Of a stretch of 60,000 nt of DNA, positions 54,801 to 60,000 are shown in pieces (within the stretch, counting starts at the first letter, position 1; every line of letters begins with the position of its first letter). Origin of the DNA: Bugula neritina (lineage: Eukaryota; Bryozoa; Gymnolaemata; Cheilostomatida; Bugulidae); contig OZ037770.1 of assembly GCA_964035545.1 (NCBI GenBank), positions 11,028,463-11,088,462 on the forward strand, written 5' to 3'. The translations under genes were made by a program, and so were the position numbers. The notes beneath the pieces are model-generated. The model worked only from the letters and a program-made list of their open reading frames with translations. It made no database searches and had not been told where the DNA came from.

Positions 54801-57800
54801 CCAGAAGAAGGAGAGGTCTCCCCTATCCCGATGAAGAGACGAACCAGGTCTCCCAGCCCCCCTCTGCGCCGCAGACGGACACCGTCCCCAGACCCTGCTT
54901 GCCTGGCCACAGTGGAGGAACGCCTCCTCCGACTACAAGAAGAATTTACCCAGTTAGCACCGGATCTGCTTAATACTACGACGGGGCTCTTCCAACTAAA
55001 AGGATCAGTAGGCCGGATTAAGCGGAAACTACGTACATGCCAAGCCAAACACCGGCGTGCCCAACATTGACTCTGGTTCTGCTACCCGGAATAATCCACA
55101 ACTTCGTCCTCTTGGGAGACCCAAGAATGTCATGTAAATGCTTGACTGCTCGACAGGCCGACTCCTTGCCCAATACTACAGCTACACAGGATAGTTAAGG
55201 GCATCCTCACTAAGAATATCATAAATTTCTCTCAAAATGTAGTTCAGGTTCTTGAATAATATTGCTCTGCGGGTGGCATGCGTGTTGCCTACTTGTAATT
55301 GTTTAGCCTAAGATTAAACTACAACCAATAAGCAGCAACCTTCATTAGGGCTGCGTAATCTATCAACATTCCATTATGAGTGCTACATAAACAAAGTACA
55401 AAGCGAGCTATTCATTATAGCCTGCCAGCTAGCTAGCCTGTAATTATTATATAGGCGCCAATATCTTCTCATCCCTACGTGCTCAGTAAAGCGTGAAGTG
55501 CTGCGCGCTGCTAGTTTCTTATGAGAAAATATGGCATTTTCAGTGTATAAATCACCAATTTATGAGCAATCTAGCAGAGGTATTGAAAAAAGAAAAAAAG
55601 TTACACTGGAGAAATATCTCAGGATTCCAGCAGTGCAATTTTTATTCAGATATCATGCTTTGCTGCTGAGATATTTTACTGGTACTGAAAAGTCAGCTTT
55701 TCAGGCAAAATTGGCCAAAATTCGGCAGTTTTTTGTCTATAACTTCGCAAAAAAAATGAAAATTGAAATTTCCAAAAAACTTACACTGGAGAAAAAGAAA
55801 ATCTATAACATAGTTTTTAAATTTTGACTCTAGCACAATTAGGTGAGATTTTATTTTACTGGTACTGAATTCTTATATGATTACAATGCAAACCTCAGCA
55901 AGGCAGTTGCAGCTAAAAGGTTGCCCTTAACTATCCTGTGTAGCCGGTATTCCTCCTCTATAGCTGGCCAATTGCATGTAACTTGCTGTTATAATGACTC
56001 TGTCTGTTATTATGTATCTTTATATGTGTTATGTATTATCTTTTGGTCTACTGATGTATGTGGTTAATGATGAACGTTTTTTATATCAGAAAGAGGGCTT
56101 TCTGCTGGTGGGGGCGGTGTGGTGGCTCGTGGAGCTACCAGCAGCACAACAGGCAGGGTCGCGTAATTGACCCGGAACAATGGATAGCCAATTAGCGTGT
56201 TTAATAGTTAGCAGCAATTATAGTTTTCCCGCTGCTAACTCAGTCGAAGTTAGAGTGCTGAATAGTCTAGATGTGTAAATTGTCAGATGTATTTGTATCG
56301 TTTTGTAATGTATCATTGTGTTTAAAATATATACTCGTTCACTCGACTTATCCTGGTGCAGTTCTATAGCAAGTAATTAGACTCTCTGGATTGCATATCA
56401 ACCCTAATTCTGGAAAACATAACATTATTATGCACAAAAGTAGTAAATTAATAAAATAATGTAGTATTTTATAGAGTTACCCCCTTAATACACATTCTTA
56501 TAATTATGCACGTTAAATAGCAATCCCTAGCCCCTTTAATTTAGGTTCAATTTTGCTTAGGCATTGTAAATCGATCTTAACTGAAATTTGGCTTGCCAGC
56601 TAGCCGACATTCCGATTTTCGGACTCCGACATTCCGAATATGGGCACACCAAAACCTATCATTCCGCATTTCGGTTGATTGTCGGTTGAAAGTTGTAGAC
56701 TTCCTTTGTTTGACCAGTATAAAAGAAGGCCCATTTTGAGCTCCTAGTCAGTTGAAGACAGGAGCTCATACTGGAAGGAACCACTCTTACCAATGAAAGC
56801 TTACTTTCCACATACTACAAAAACTCTCTTATCTCTTACCACTTTCAAGGAGTTATGTTCTCTGCCTGATTGCATTCAATAACTCACAAGTTACTACAAT
56901 AACTCTACAAAGAAAGGAATTCACATACACTGGCTTTCCATGTATCGATCTCAGATCGATCTTGCTGAGATCGATCCATGGAAAGACGCCAAAGATCGAT
57001 CTCAGTCGTTCTGAGCTGGTCGGTCTGTAGAGCTCGAACTCAGATCGATCTCAAGGCAATAAGACCATGGAAAGACGAAAGATCGATCTGAGAAGTAGAA
57101 AAAGTCGGTTCGCTAAAATGTCGTCCGCTAATAAAAATTATAATTTATTGTTAATTACTAAGCAAATTACTTAATAATTACTATGGCCACATTTTCAGAT
57201 CCCAAAACTTTGACTTTCAGTACTATGATTAAAAAAACTCAATTATATAAAATTATAGAAGGTAGAAGGTACAAAAAATAGGAGCATTTAAATTGAATTT
57301 AAATGGCTAGTAAAACTTACTTCGATTAGTTATTTGCTGCTATTGCCCGTGATTAATACCAAACAGTTATGTAACATGACAGGTGGTTAAGCTGTTTGGT
57401 CTTTCAATAATTACTCATTAAAATGTTATTGCAACTCAATCATTAGCACAATAATGTTGATCTTTAAACATTCATAAAGATATTGATTTCGAAATATTAG
57501 ATTATTTTTTCATTTAAATTACCTAATAGGTTGATGAAATATATATTGAACATTGTTTTAAAATTTTGCTAGCAAAATAAAGTATACTGTTAAAATGAAT
57601 TAAAAAAAATAATTTTACATAAAAATATAGCTTTTTATTCAAGCTTAACACAGCAAAGTATAGAAATAACTTGTTGAATCATTTAGTTAGACAATGAAAT
57701 GATGTTGAAAATCATTCCTATAGACGAATTTCTAGTAGAATAAACAATAGAAAGATTTTGCATTCAAACTTTGGCAAAGAAACAAGCAAAACATATATTT

Positions 57801-60000
57801 GAAATTATGATCAATTTGTTACAGAAACATGAGGAGATGCATGATGATCACCAAACTCTCACAATACAAGAATATAGAGCTAATGCTAACAAGATGAAAG
57901 TTAGACTCTGTGATAAACATGAAGATCAGCCCTACAGTGTTGGATGTAGAGATTGTCTGAGTCTCTGTTGTGTGAAATGTCTGTCTGCTTTGAAGAACTG
58001 TACCAGCACCAGTGAGTAGATACTATAATTATGTATCAGCATTGGTGATTGTTTAGCAATTATTCACTGACACTAGTTGTTGGTCAAGAATTATGTACCA
58101 ACACATGTGATTTGCTGACAGTTACATACTAACACTAGTGATTGGGTAAAAACTATTTATCAGCACTGGTGATTGGTTCGTTGTTATATTTTATGTGGAG
58201 TGGTTAAAACCTGGTAAATCTACACATAGTTCTAGAATTGTTGAGGTAGTTGCAGTAATGGAAGAATTAAAAAAATAAGCTGGTGCTTTAGACTAGAAAT
58301 GTATCAAAAAAAGTTATGTTCTCTCGAGAATTTCAACCGCGTCCCAAACCAAACTTAGGCTATCTCAATTTCTCCACTACTGCTCCTAAATGGAAATTCA
58401 ATAAAACCATCAATTGATTGAGCAAACCCAGCTTATCATTCGAATATTGTGTTTATTCAATGCATATAGCAATTACAGAATATTAGTTTACTTAATGGTA
58501 TGGGACTCAGATGAACTTGTAGGTGTCAACCACCAGCTGTGCTCTTTGGAAGAACTGACGTCTGAGTTGAAGCAAGACGTTGATGCACTGACTTCTAAAC
58601 TAAACATCAAAGAGGGAGAATGGGCCTCTCTTAGCAAGGCTGCTAGTATGTTGTTATCTGACTTCATTTCAGAGACAGAGAGGTTCGTTGGTTGTCTGCA
58701 TAAGACAAGAGATGAGCAGGTAAATATATATCTCAGGCTGGCAAGCTTCTTTGATTATCAACGTGATATATTAACAATACAATTTATTGTTTTTATTATT
58801 TTTTTGTTTAGATGGTTTAAGAACTCTTATCTACTAAAAACCCGCAAAAGAGTGAAACAATAAAAAGCCTTTATTTGAAAATAGAATAGAGAAAGTTGAA
58901 AAATGACAATAATAACACCTCACGTAGACTGTTGAATAAACCATTGTTTTTGCTGCTCACCTTAACGTAAGAAATAATTTAAATTTAATACCATGTTTAA
59001 TCAAACTTGTTGGTTTATTTTTTTCAAGATTCAAGAACTTACTTTAGGATATAAGAATTTAGAGGCAGAGTTTGTGAAGCAGCGACAGACAATTCAGGCA
59101 AAGATAAGCCAGTTTATAGAAGTAGATGTGAACGAAGAGCGTTTAAATTTTTTCATGCAAAAGTCAAGAATTGCAGCTAAGCTTCGTCAAAGTCATCAAG
59201 TATGTATCTGCTTTTCTAAATGCTGTATAAGTAACAAATACTACCGTAGTTATAGGAGGATCATTCAGTAATTACTGGTTACAATAAATATAAGCGTTAT
59301 AATTATAGGCTTTACTAGTGTTAATCAAACACCATGATGCTTTTTTATCATACTTTTCATTATTTGAGCATTGCTTCAATAAAATTTTCAAAGAAAAAAT
59401 TATTTTATTAAAATGTCTTTTGGTTTTGTTAAACGTTTATTTGTGGGGGAAATTTTCCTTCATATGTGCTTTATCAACACATAGTTCACACTTGATCAAA
59501 ATAAAGCACTATTTGCATTTTATCCTTATGCACTTACTACATATTTTACTAAACTGCTTAGAAATTGTACAGTTTTGTTTTTTAAAAAGGTTGAGATTGT
59601 GAATGACTACAGAGAGACGAAGCAGCATATAAATCACCTTCTTAACAAAGAGACACCTGTACTACAGCTGAGAAAAATACCAGAGCTGAGAACTACAGGT
59701 GAGCAAAATATTAATTTCTGATTCAAAGTGAATAGCTTCATTAACATCTTATTCCGTAAGAAAGTTCCTGATCAAATAGTTAATTTCTCATTGATCAAAC
59801 TTTTCAGGTATTACTAGAAATTTGGAAATGGAAATCACAGATCAAGACACAAAAAATGGTAAATTTTCTTTCCCTTGTCTTTCCATGCAAGTAACTACGT
59901 GTATATATATAAATGTTACAAATTCTGAGTATAACATATACTTATAGAATTACCAGGTTTTTCCTAATGATTATACAAGAATGTTCATAAATATTTTAGA
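42819..60000 (+). CDS. TRIM-like RING / B-box / coiled-coil protein B, partial (3' end beyond window)
   Basis: Seven exons are visible: 42819-42988, 43836-44001, 57825-58011, 58523-58719, 59029-59199, 59590-59698 and 59808-59858. Their lengths (170, 166, 187, 197, 171, 109, 51) and phases are identical to exons 1-7 of gene A. The protein has the same C3HC4 RING ([24 protein letters not shown]), B-box-1-like module (CDLC, CASC, YCLSH), B-box 2 ([16 protein letters not shown]) and coiled coil ([15 protein letters not shown]). All zinc ligands are kept and no frame break is seen in 1050 coding bases, so the gene appears functional. Intron 2 is 13.8 kb against 794 bp in gene A because of the nested retrotransposons at 44018-57365. 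Exon 1 donor is GTTGTA and exon 2 donor GTTTGG, both weak. The C-terminal exons lie to the right of the window. Confidence 0.85.
43205..43345 (+). mobile_element. Diverged tRNA-derived SINE copy in intron 1 of TRIM gene B
   Basis: Shares CATTGGTAATGT, AGAGTATCTAAT and AATTGCTCTTGTG-like body with the SINE at 25884-26110 and has a degenerate tRNA-like head (CGTTAGCATAAGCCTAG, GGGTTTGAGT). Confidence 0.5.
44013..44017. repeat. 5-bp target site duplication (GTTAT), left copy
   Basis: GTTAT at 44013-44017 and again at 57366-57370 flank the whole nested insertion. Joining the outer flanks at this site recovers the uninterrupted arrangement still seen in intron 2 of gene A (27127 onward: GTTTAGTATTAGTTATG, then AAGCTGTTTGG). 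Confidence 0.8.
44018..44255 (-). repeat. LTR of old gypsy-type element (3' LTR in its own orientation)
   Basis: 238 bp from TGTATTGTGCATAAGG to ATACCAAACA. It matches 48301-48464 plus 56425-56459 and the last 11 bases before 57366, with substitutions throughout, so the two LTRs have diverged substantially. It begins only 16 bases after exon 2 of TRIM gene B. Confidence 0.8.
44296..44985 (-). pseudogene. Integrase C-terminal remnant of old gypsy-type element
   Basis: On the reverse strand 44766-44690 reads a GRPTRS-type strand ([11 protein letters not shown]) and, after a stop, 44658-44296 reads [17 protein letters not shown] and [16 protein letters not shown], the usual order after the integrase core. 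The catalytic core itself is missing from this strand, with a piece lying inverted at 44766-44967. The RNase H/tether to integrase entry ([14 protein letters not shown]) is at about 45055-44985. Confidence 0.7.
44755..44967 (+). pseudogene. Inverted integrase-core fragment inside the old element
   Basis: Read on the forward strand, opposite to the rest of the element, it shows [17 protein letters not shown], the counterpart of the conserved segment around the third catalytic residue (family: P.SNGKAE.AVK..K), followed by ALLEHPN. This shows an internal inversion accompanied by loss of the zinc-binding region and first two Asp of the core. Confidence 0.7.
45055..46492 (-). pseudogene. Reverse transcriptase / RNase H remnant of old gypsy-type element
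   Basis: Reverse-strand frames read, in order, PTDWISHLQ and [15 protein letters not shown] (RT palm entry), [31 protein letters not shown] with LRLPF, and the fingers/palm segment near 46060-46020 where the catalytic A-D-D-I is degenerated to [20 protein letters not shown] with YIGH follows. RNase H is weak. The end (45351-45142) reads [15 protein letters not shown]. Several frameshifts and stops interrupt it. Confidence 0.75.
46547..47193 (-). pseudogene. Nucleocapsid zinc knuckles and protease remnant of old element
   Basis: Reverse strand: [17 protein letters not shown] and [14 protein letters not shown] are two zinc knuckles (the second a clean CX2CX4-HX4C-like cluster with H replaced by F/A context). 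After a frameshift comes [12 protein letters not shown], the DTG aspartic protease motif. Frames overlap at 46837-46876, consistent with a gag-pol junction or a later indel. Confidence 0.7.
47194..47723. other. Non-coding or decayed segment of the old element
   Basis: Between the Gag and nucleocapsid remnants no reverse-strand frame of the expected type is visible, so either an indel-rich Gag region or a small foreign insertion is present. Confidence 0.4.
47724..48029 (-). pseudogene. Gag remnant of old gypsy-type element
   Basis: Reverse-strand frame of 101 codons reads [49 protein letters not shown] and [13 protein letters not shown], matching the pattern of K02A2.6-type Gag (FL..L...A..C......I.+RL......L..A+..C+..E.S). 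It is truncated at the N-terminus. Confidence 0.7.
48301..48464 (-). repeat. Right LTR of old element, first part (interrupted)
   Basis: Matches 44018-44190 of the left LTR, then is interrupted by the young gypsy element; it resumes at 56425 (ATTATGCACAAAAGTAGTAA in both LTRs). Confidence 0.8.
48465..48771 (+). repeat. 5' LTR of young gypsy element
   Basis: 307 bp, TG...CA. Carries TTTAAAATATATA near 48668 that could act as a TATA-like element and is identical to the 3' LTR except one base. Confidence 0.92.
48773..48790 (+). promoter_or_regulatory. Primer binding site, probably tRNA-Leu
   Basis: TGGTGGCAGCAGTGGGAT starts one base after the LTR. It is complementary to the 3' end of eukaryotic tRNA-Leu (acceptor ...CCCACCGCTGCCA plus CCA) with one mismatch over the part I can recall. 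Confidence 0.75.
48803..49756 (+). CDS. gag: Gag polyprotein of young gypsy element, 317 aa
   Basis: Structural protein forming the virus-like particle. After an acidic N-terminus, residues about 45-205 form a helical capsid-like region ([59 protein letters not shown]). A Pro-rich linker leads to one zinc knuckle C282-X2-C285-X4-H290-X4-C295 that would bind the genomic RNA. The ATG at 48803 is the first after the primer site and lies in AAGATGG context. It overlaps pol by 112 bases; a slippery site is at 49705-49711. Intact length is typical for Ty3/gypsy Gag. Confidence 0.9.
   Translation: METENAGTQPPAVEGERRDNAVETMPVNHVVEERRVPRELTEDRYRLKAPTFTGEEEVEQFSQEFSDVMDVAQWPPRVALLKLRMALMDKAKPYGLGVDINNIFASLRARFGLSATDARARLQRLRRDPRTPLQEHAALIMKLAQIAYSDLPPVNRERYTLDAFIASVDDLGLHHQFLAKGVTTVEDALTEEEAYLLANQMHKSRESSRQVEVDRANTAAGQEEETSATAAVSQLATASKVTQLTDMLAKLIATLTPQTPVSTAAEPVRPPAPPQGETVSFCWECGNQGHFRRYCPFLIPALNYRGPQMFPPPAGRR
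49645..53973 (+). CDS. pol: Pol polyprotein of young gypsy element (PR-RT-RH-IN), 1442-codon frame
   Basis: Made as Gag-Pol by -1 frameshifting, so the first ATG is not the real start; usable sequence begins at about codon 22 (VKLPRP). Domains in order: aspartic protease with D162-S-G ([12 protein letters not shown]); reverse transcriptase with [26 protein letters not shown] and catalytic Y592-L-D-D; RNase H with D739/D741 ([11 protein letters not shown]) and RTDHASL; integrase with the HHCC zinc site (HKQAHAG ... CEICQASK), then D1073, D1133 and E1169 with 35 residues between the last two; and a GPY/F module at 1303-1305 ([11 protein letters not shown]). No chromodomain. It copies element RNA to DNA in the particle and integrates it. 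All catalytic residues are present, with no stop or frameshift. The last 90 residues are unlike any domain I recognise. Confidence 0.93.
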   Translation: MLGMRKSRTFPPILSLPNSGVKLPRPADVPTSCGPTMKPPGKKKRRSPRRVPRTGNQQWQQPRGTSKGLRPAATFSVPLHNRFTGLQAQESGWEPTKVAGNLASAPPRPTYHRSKRPPSRPKAREVPPARVRPEGRVQVQPHGNSYFLPGKLEGKAVTFLIDSGCTTNLLSRQLFDTLSARVRGEMESYEGEYGTLADGSCLPFYGIIELTGRVRDQTIQETFIVSQLKEDAILGMPFLKRHGCHIDFSKSAMMMSGRELACVDKFGRPLVGGVQVVRNRTIPGRSRATIHCRVNNSRISGLGVVEGAHEKIQLASSLNQLTEQGEILVQCVNPFTESVKLPAGSMLGRFHSVQEEDVGPSLGDATEAFPRCPTPGRGTVPAHLRELYDTACSGCASNKERQAMAKLLRNYGDVFSSGDHDVGLTGIVRHEIPLTAGTVPVRQPTRRLGPEKEKEVSRQVRDLLDRGLIEPAHSAWSSPVVLVRKKDGSWRFRVDYRKLNSVTIQDAYPLPRIDESLDALAGSKYFSTLDLLSGYWQVPLSPDAQEKAAFITRDGLWKWKVLPFGLTSAPATFQRLMEQVLSGLHWKTLLIYLDDVIVISTDFETHVSRLQEVFERLRGAGLKLKPSKCALLQPEVKYLGHVVGRNGVATDPEKVRAVEDWVTPQDLTGLRAFLGLVGYYRQYIPDFAGIAQPLNRLTAKGVTWQWTPVEQGAFDRLKGCLLTAPILAYPDPTLEYILDTDASDQNVGAVLSQVQEGREVVVAYYSKSLSPTERNYCTTRKELLAVIKSVKHFRPYLYGRKFRLRTDHASLIWLCKRAEPSSQVAWWLEILAEFSYRIEHRPGKRHSNADGLSRRPDGGCKQCLNIERRDGGPPRCELETLAHHRAPFDWDQGQLRQEVDESPEVVQNLRANPVLADNVRELKKLQEKLPGVVADIYRAKREGRRPSEERIRQGCAEFRLYCQRWDSLRIGQDGLLTISLAASGRHPERKRVVCPTAIRRELIWDTHKQAHAGVKRVISKLRLRWYWPQMERDVRLRVKQCEICQASKHSRPPGEAGRRRLYAGRPWQVVAVDLVGPMPLTPRGNSWILVLTDHFTRWADALAIPDASAPTVARALDQHVFCYFGLPEQINSDQGAQFQSQLMSDLCHLWGVNQSRTTPYHPQGNGVVERNNRMLGNALRSLLLGRGQEEWDTVLPQVMRAYRSTPHTSTGETPNLLMLRRETRVPDHLTYHVSEQDNSVHEYASELVERMKAAHDILREQQWKVRHEDSEEPPLYQTGDKVWMVNYRRRRGQADKLKPKFVGPYVIVEAMPNHTYKIERSGQVSIQNESRLKPYWASPDAVGEAPPLLEPRRQTTTRGRRRHGPEYEVVIPREENLVREERQLLPSKCGSCQHHENINFCIGGNRNKIHPPGAQSLNHAPQPRCSIFSYADAVRSRRVSKQ
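49705..49749 (+). promoter_or_regulatory. Programmed -1 ribosomal frameshift signal (slippery heptamer + hairpin)
   Basis: G|TTA|AAC at 49705-49711 lies exactly in the gag reading frame as X-XXY-YYZ (variant first base), and slipping back one base enters the pol frame as GTT-AAA-CTA. After a 5-base spacer, CGGCCCGCAG (49717-49726) pairs perfectly with CTGCGGGCCG (49740-49749) across a 13-base loop. GUUAAAC is a known functional slip site in arteriviruses. The hairpin also sits just before the gag stop. Confidence 0.75.
53974..54215 (+). other. Spacer between pol and third ORF
   Basis: 242 bp. GTGAGT at 54023-54028 and a TTTTTCAG at 54281-54288 could be splice sites of a subgenomic transcript for the third ORF. 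They would remove its first ATG, so this is only a possibility. Confidence 0.35.
54216..55070 (+). CDS. Third ORF of young gypsy element: zinc-finger protein, 284 aa, unknown function
   Basis: Not a recognised envelope: no signal peptide, no transmembrane segment and no furin-like fusion region. Residues 83-103 form a C2H2 finger (C83-X2-C86-X12-H99-X3-H103), directly followed by a second Cys/His cluster (C109-X1-C111-X12-H124-X4-C129). Then comes a helical stretch ([18 protein letters not shown]), an acidic/Pro segment, a basic SR-like patch ([20 protein letters not shown]) resembling a nuclear localisation signal, and a C-terminal amphipathic helix/coiled coil ([15 protein letters not shown]) ending very basic. 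GC content matches gag-pol, not the host, so it belongs to the element. A nucleic-acid-binding accessory or regulatory protein is the most natural guess. Start is the first in-frame ATG; splicing could change it. Confidence 0.75.
   Translation: MRSCQAIQANNTAVYCINTVETFSDYTRPATTRVRDRALPAPHPEEYANGDRSEPLRRRWRWVSPETEEEIETAWGSRGRTRCQICGEECASHRSLKLHVNAHLLLTFCPCGYNDVYPYPVTRHRATGCFSGENYVVDAKLYPEFLTLIRPLVKKAMLLAVLTSDFQRVLDYARQQSPLVSDRPQIAYTPEEFAYPEEGEVSPIPMKRRTRSPSPPLRRRRTPSPDPACLATVEERLLRLQEEFTQLAPDLLNTTTGLFQLKGSVGRIKRKLRTCQAKHRRAQH
55071..56106 (+). other. AT-rich 3' segment of young gypsy element with internal duplication
   Basis: Sequence between 55500 and 56090 becomes AT-rich, unlike the coding part. 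Two ~180-bp diverged units are marked by TTACACTGGAGAAA (55601, 55781) and TTTTACTGGTACTGAA (about 55674 and 55855). A 98-codon frame at 55531-55827 ([13 protein letters not shown]..., Lys/Phe-rich) overlaps them; no family is recognised and I do not call it a gene. It may be captured host DNA or a cis-acting region. Confidence 0.5.
56107..56117 (+). promoter_or_regulatory. Polypurine tract of young gypsy element
   Basis: GGTGGGGGCGG directly precedes the 3' LTR and would prime plus-strand synthesis. Confidence 0.7.
56118..56424 (+). repeat. 3' LTR of young gypsy element
   Basis: 307 bp, one difference from the 5' LTR that I could find (GGAGCTACC here, GAAGCTACC there). Confidence 0.92.
56425..56459 (-). 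repeat. Right LTR of old element, resumed part
   Basis: ATTATGCACAAAAGTAGTAA through TTAATAAAATAA matches the left LTR at about 44190-44222. The first four bases are the duplicated target of the young element. Confidence 0.75.
56718..56754 (+). promoter_or_regulatory. Core promoter-like TATA + initiator
   Basis: TATAAAAG, then TCAGTTG with its A at about +32 from the TATA start, the spacing expected for RNA polymerase II. A motif match only. Confidence 0.4.
56934..57094. repeat. GATCGATC cluster with 20-bp hairpin and direct repeat
   Basis: Arms 56934-56953 and 56966-56985 pair over 20 bases with one mismatch, loop 12 bases. CCATGGAAAGACG-(CC)-AAAGATCGATCT occurs at 56976 and again near 57064, giving a second, partial inverted arm. 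Five or more GATCGATC or CGATCTCAG motifs fall in 160 bases. Confidence 0.8.
57366..57824 (+). other. Remainder of intron 2 of TRIM gene B
   Basis: Starts with the right GTTAT target copy. TAACATGACAGG and TTAAGCTGTTTGG match intron 2 of gene A at about 27140-27175, confirming the return to host intron. Confidence 0.75.

Larger units (their letters stand above)
48465..56424 (+). mobile_element. Intact young Ty3/gypsy LTR retrotransposon (7.96 kb)
   Basis: Two 307-bp LTRs (48465-48771 and 56118-56424) begin TGTGGTGG and end ACATAACA; I find one difference between them (A/G near their 15th base). TTAT flanks both ends (48461-48464, 56425-56428), extendable to ATTAT if the last LTR base is assigned to the flank. 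Order: LTR, PBS, gag, pol (-1 frame), third ORF, AT-rich segment, polypurine tract, LTR. No frameshift or premature stop is visible in gag or pol. The body is visibly GC-richer than the AT-rich host. Lack of decay and near-identical LTRs point to very recent insertion and probable activity. It lacks an integrase chromodomain and has a GPY/F module. Confidence 0.93.
56460..57354. mobile_element. Third nested insert inside the old LTR, identity unknown
   Basis: About 895 bp stand where the left LTR has only 22 bases (44223-44244). No coding frame. It contains TATAAAAG (56718-56725) followed 30 bases later by an initiator-like TCAGTTG (56748-56754), an 8-bp stem GAGCTCCT/AGGAGCTC around that start, a cluster of GATCGATC motifs and a 20-bp hairpin (56934-56985). 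The promoter-like arrangement resembles a retrotransposon LTR, possibly a solo LTR, but no second copy or clear target duplication was found. Confidence 0.5.
44018..57365 (-). mobile_element. Old Ty3/gypsy-type LTR retrotransposon (reverse), carrying later nested insertions
   Basis: The outer element begins with a left LTR (44018-44255, TG...CA) and ends with a right LTR starting at 48301 (TGTTTTGTG) and finishing at 57365 (TACCAAACA). The right LTR is split by the young gypsy element (48465-56424) and by a further insert (about 56460-57354). Without them the element would be about 4.5 kb. On the reverse strand, next to the right LTR, TGGTGCCTGG (48300-48291) is a primer-binding-site-like sequence. 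Internal reverse-strand frames carry Gag, protease, RT, RNase H and integrase remnants typed as K02A2.6-like Ty3/gypsy from motif order. It is broken by frameshifts, stops and an internal inversion, so it is dead. Confidence 0.85.

Overview
The window reads as nuclear DNA of an invertebrate animal. It is AT-rich, genes are cut by short GT-AG introns, (TA)n, (CA)n and (TC)n microsatellites are long and frequent, and the families present are metazoan: a rhodopsin-like GPCR, secreted PAN plus F-type-lectin proteins, RING/B-box (TRIM-like) proteins and a PARP fragment. The exact phylum cannot be fixed from sequence alone. There are no operons, ribosome binding sites, CRISPR arrays or canonical tRNA/rRNA genes. 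Most long open frames inside microsatellites are meaningless.

Layout. 1-16,200: remains of a tandemly duplicated unit. It holds a GPCR pseudogene at the left edge, a 3.75-kb terminal-inverted-repeat (TIR) element, an orphan first exon of a lectin gene, an intact intronless GPCR (10146-11102), a complete four-exon PAN/F-type-lectin gene (12960-14699) and a downstream repeat shared with 7840-8560. 16,200-24,300: a reverse-strand lectin tail relic, a second complete four-exon lectin gene (20060-22518) and a reverse-strand exon resembling the end of a PARP catalytic domain. 24,900-41,700: tRNA-like SINE debris, a ten-exon TRIM-like gene A (26307-32578, 470 codons plus stop), then two further copies of its 3'-terminal exon cassette. 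A second, inverted TIR element (35542-39239) abuts the third cassette. 42,100-end: paralogous TRIM-like gene B, whose exons match gene A one for one in length and phase. It runs off the right edge.

Gene B's second intron is swollen by a 13.3-kb nested insertion (44018-57365) flanked by a 5-bp target duplication, and the uninterrupted intron of gene A shows the empty site. The outer element is an old, rearranged Ty3/gypsy-type retrotransposon in reverse orientation. Its right LTR was later hit by a GC-rich, essentially intact Ty3/gypsy retrotransposon (48465-56424) with 307-bp LTRs that differ at one base, and by a third insert (about 56460-57354).

The young gypsy element is the most informative object. 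It has a tRNA-Leu-like primer site, Gag with a CCHC knuckle, Pol in the -1 frame with protease, RT, RNase H and integrase all looking intact, and a slippery heptamer plus 10-bp hairpin exactly where a -1 frameshift is needed. It also has an extra 284-residue ORF with paired Cys/His zinc-binding clusters in the position where an envelope gene would lie. Host genes in the window look like immune or recognition families evolving by tandem duplication and exon shuffling; that functional reading is inference.
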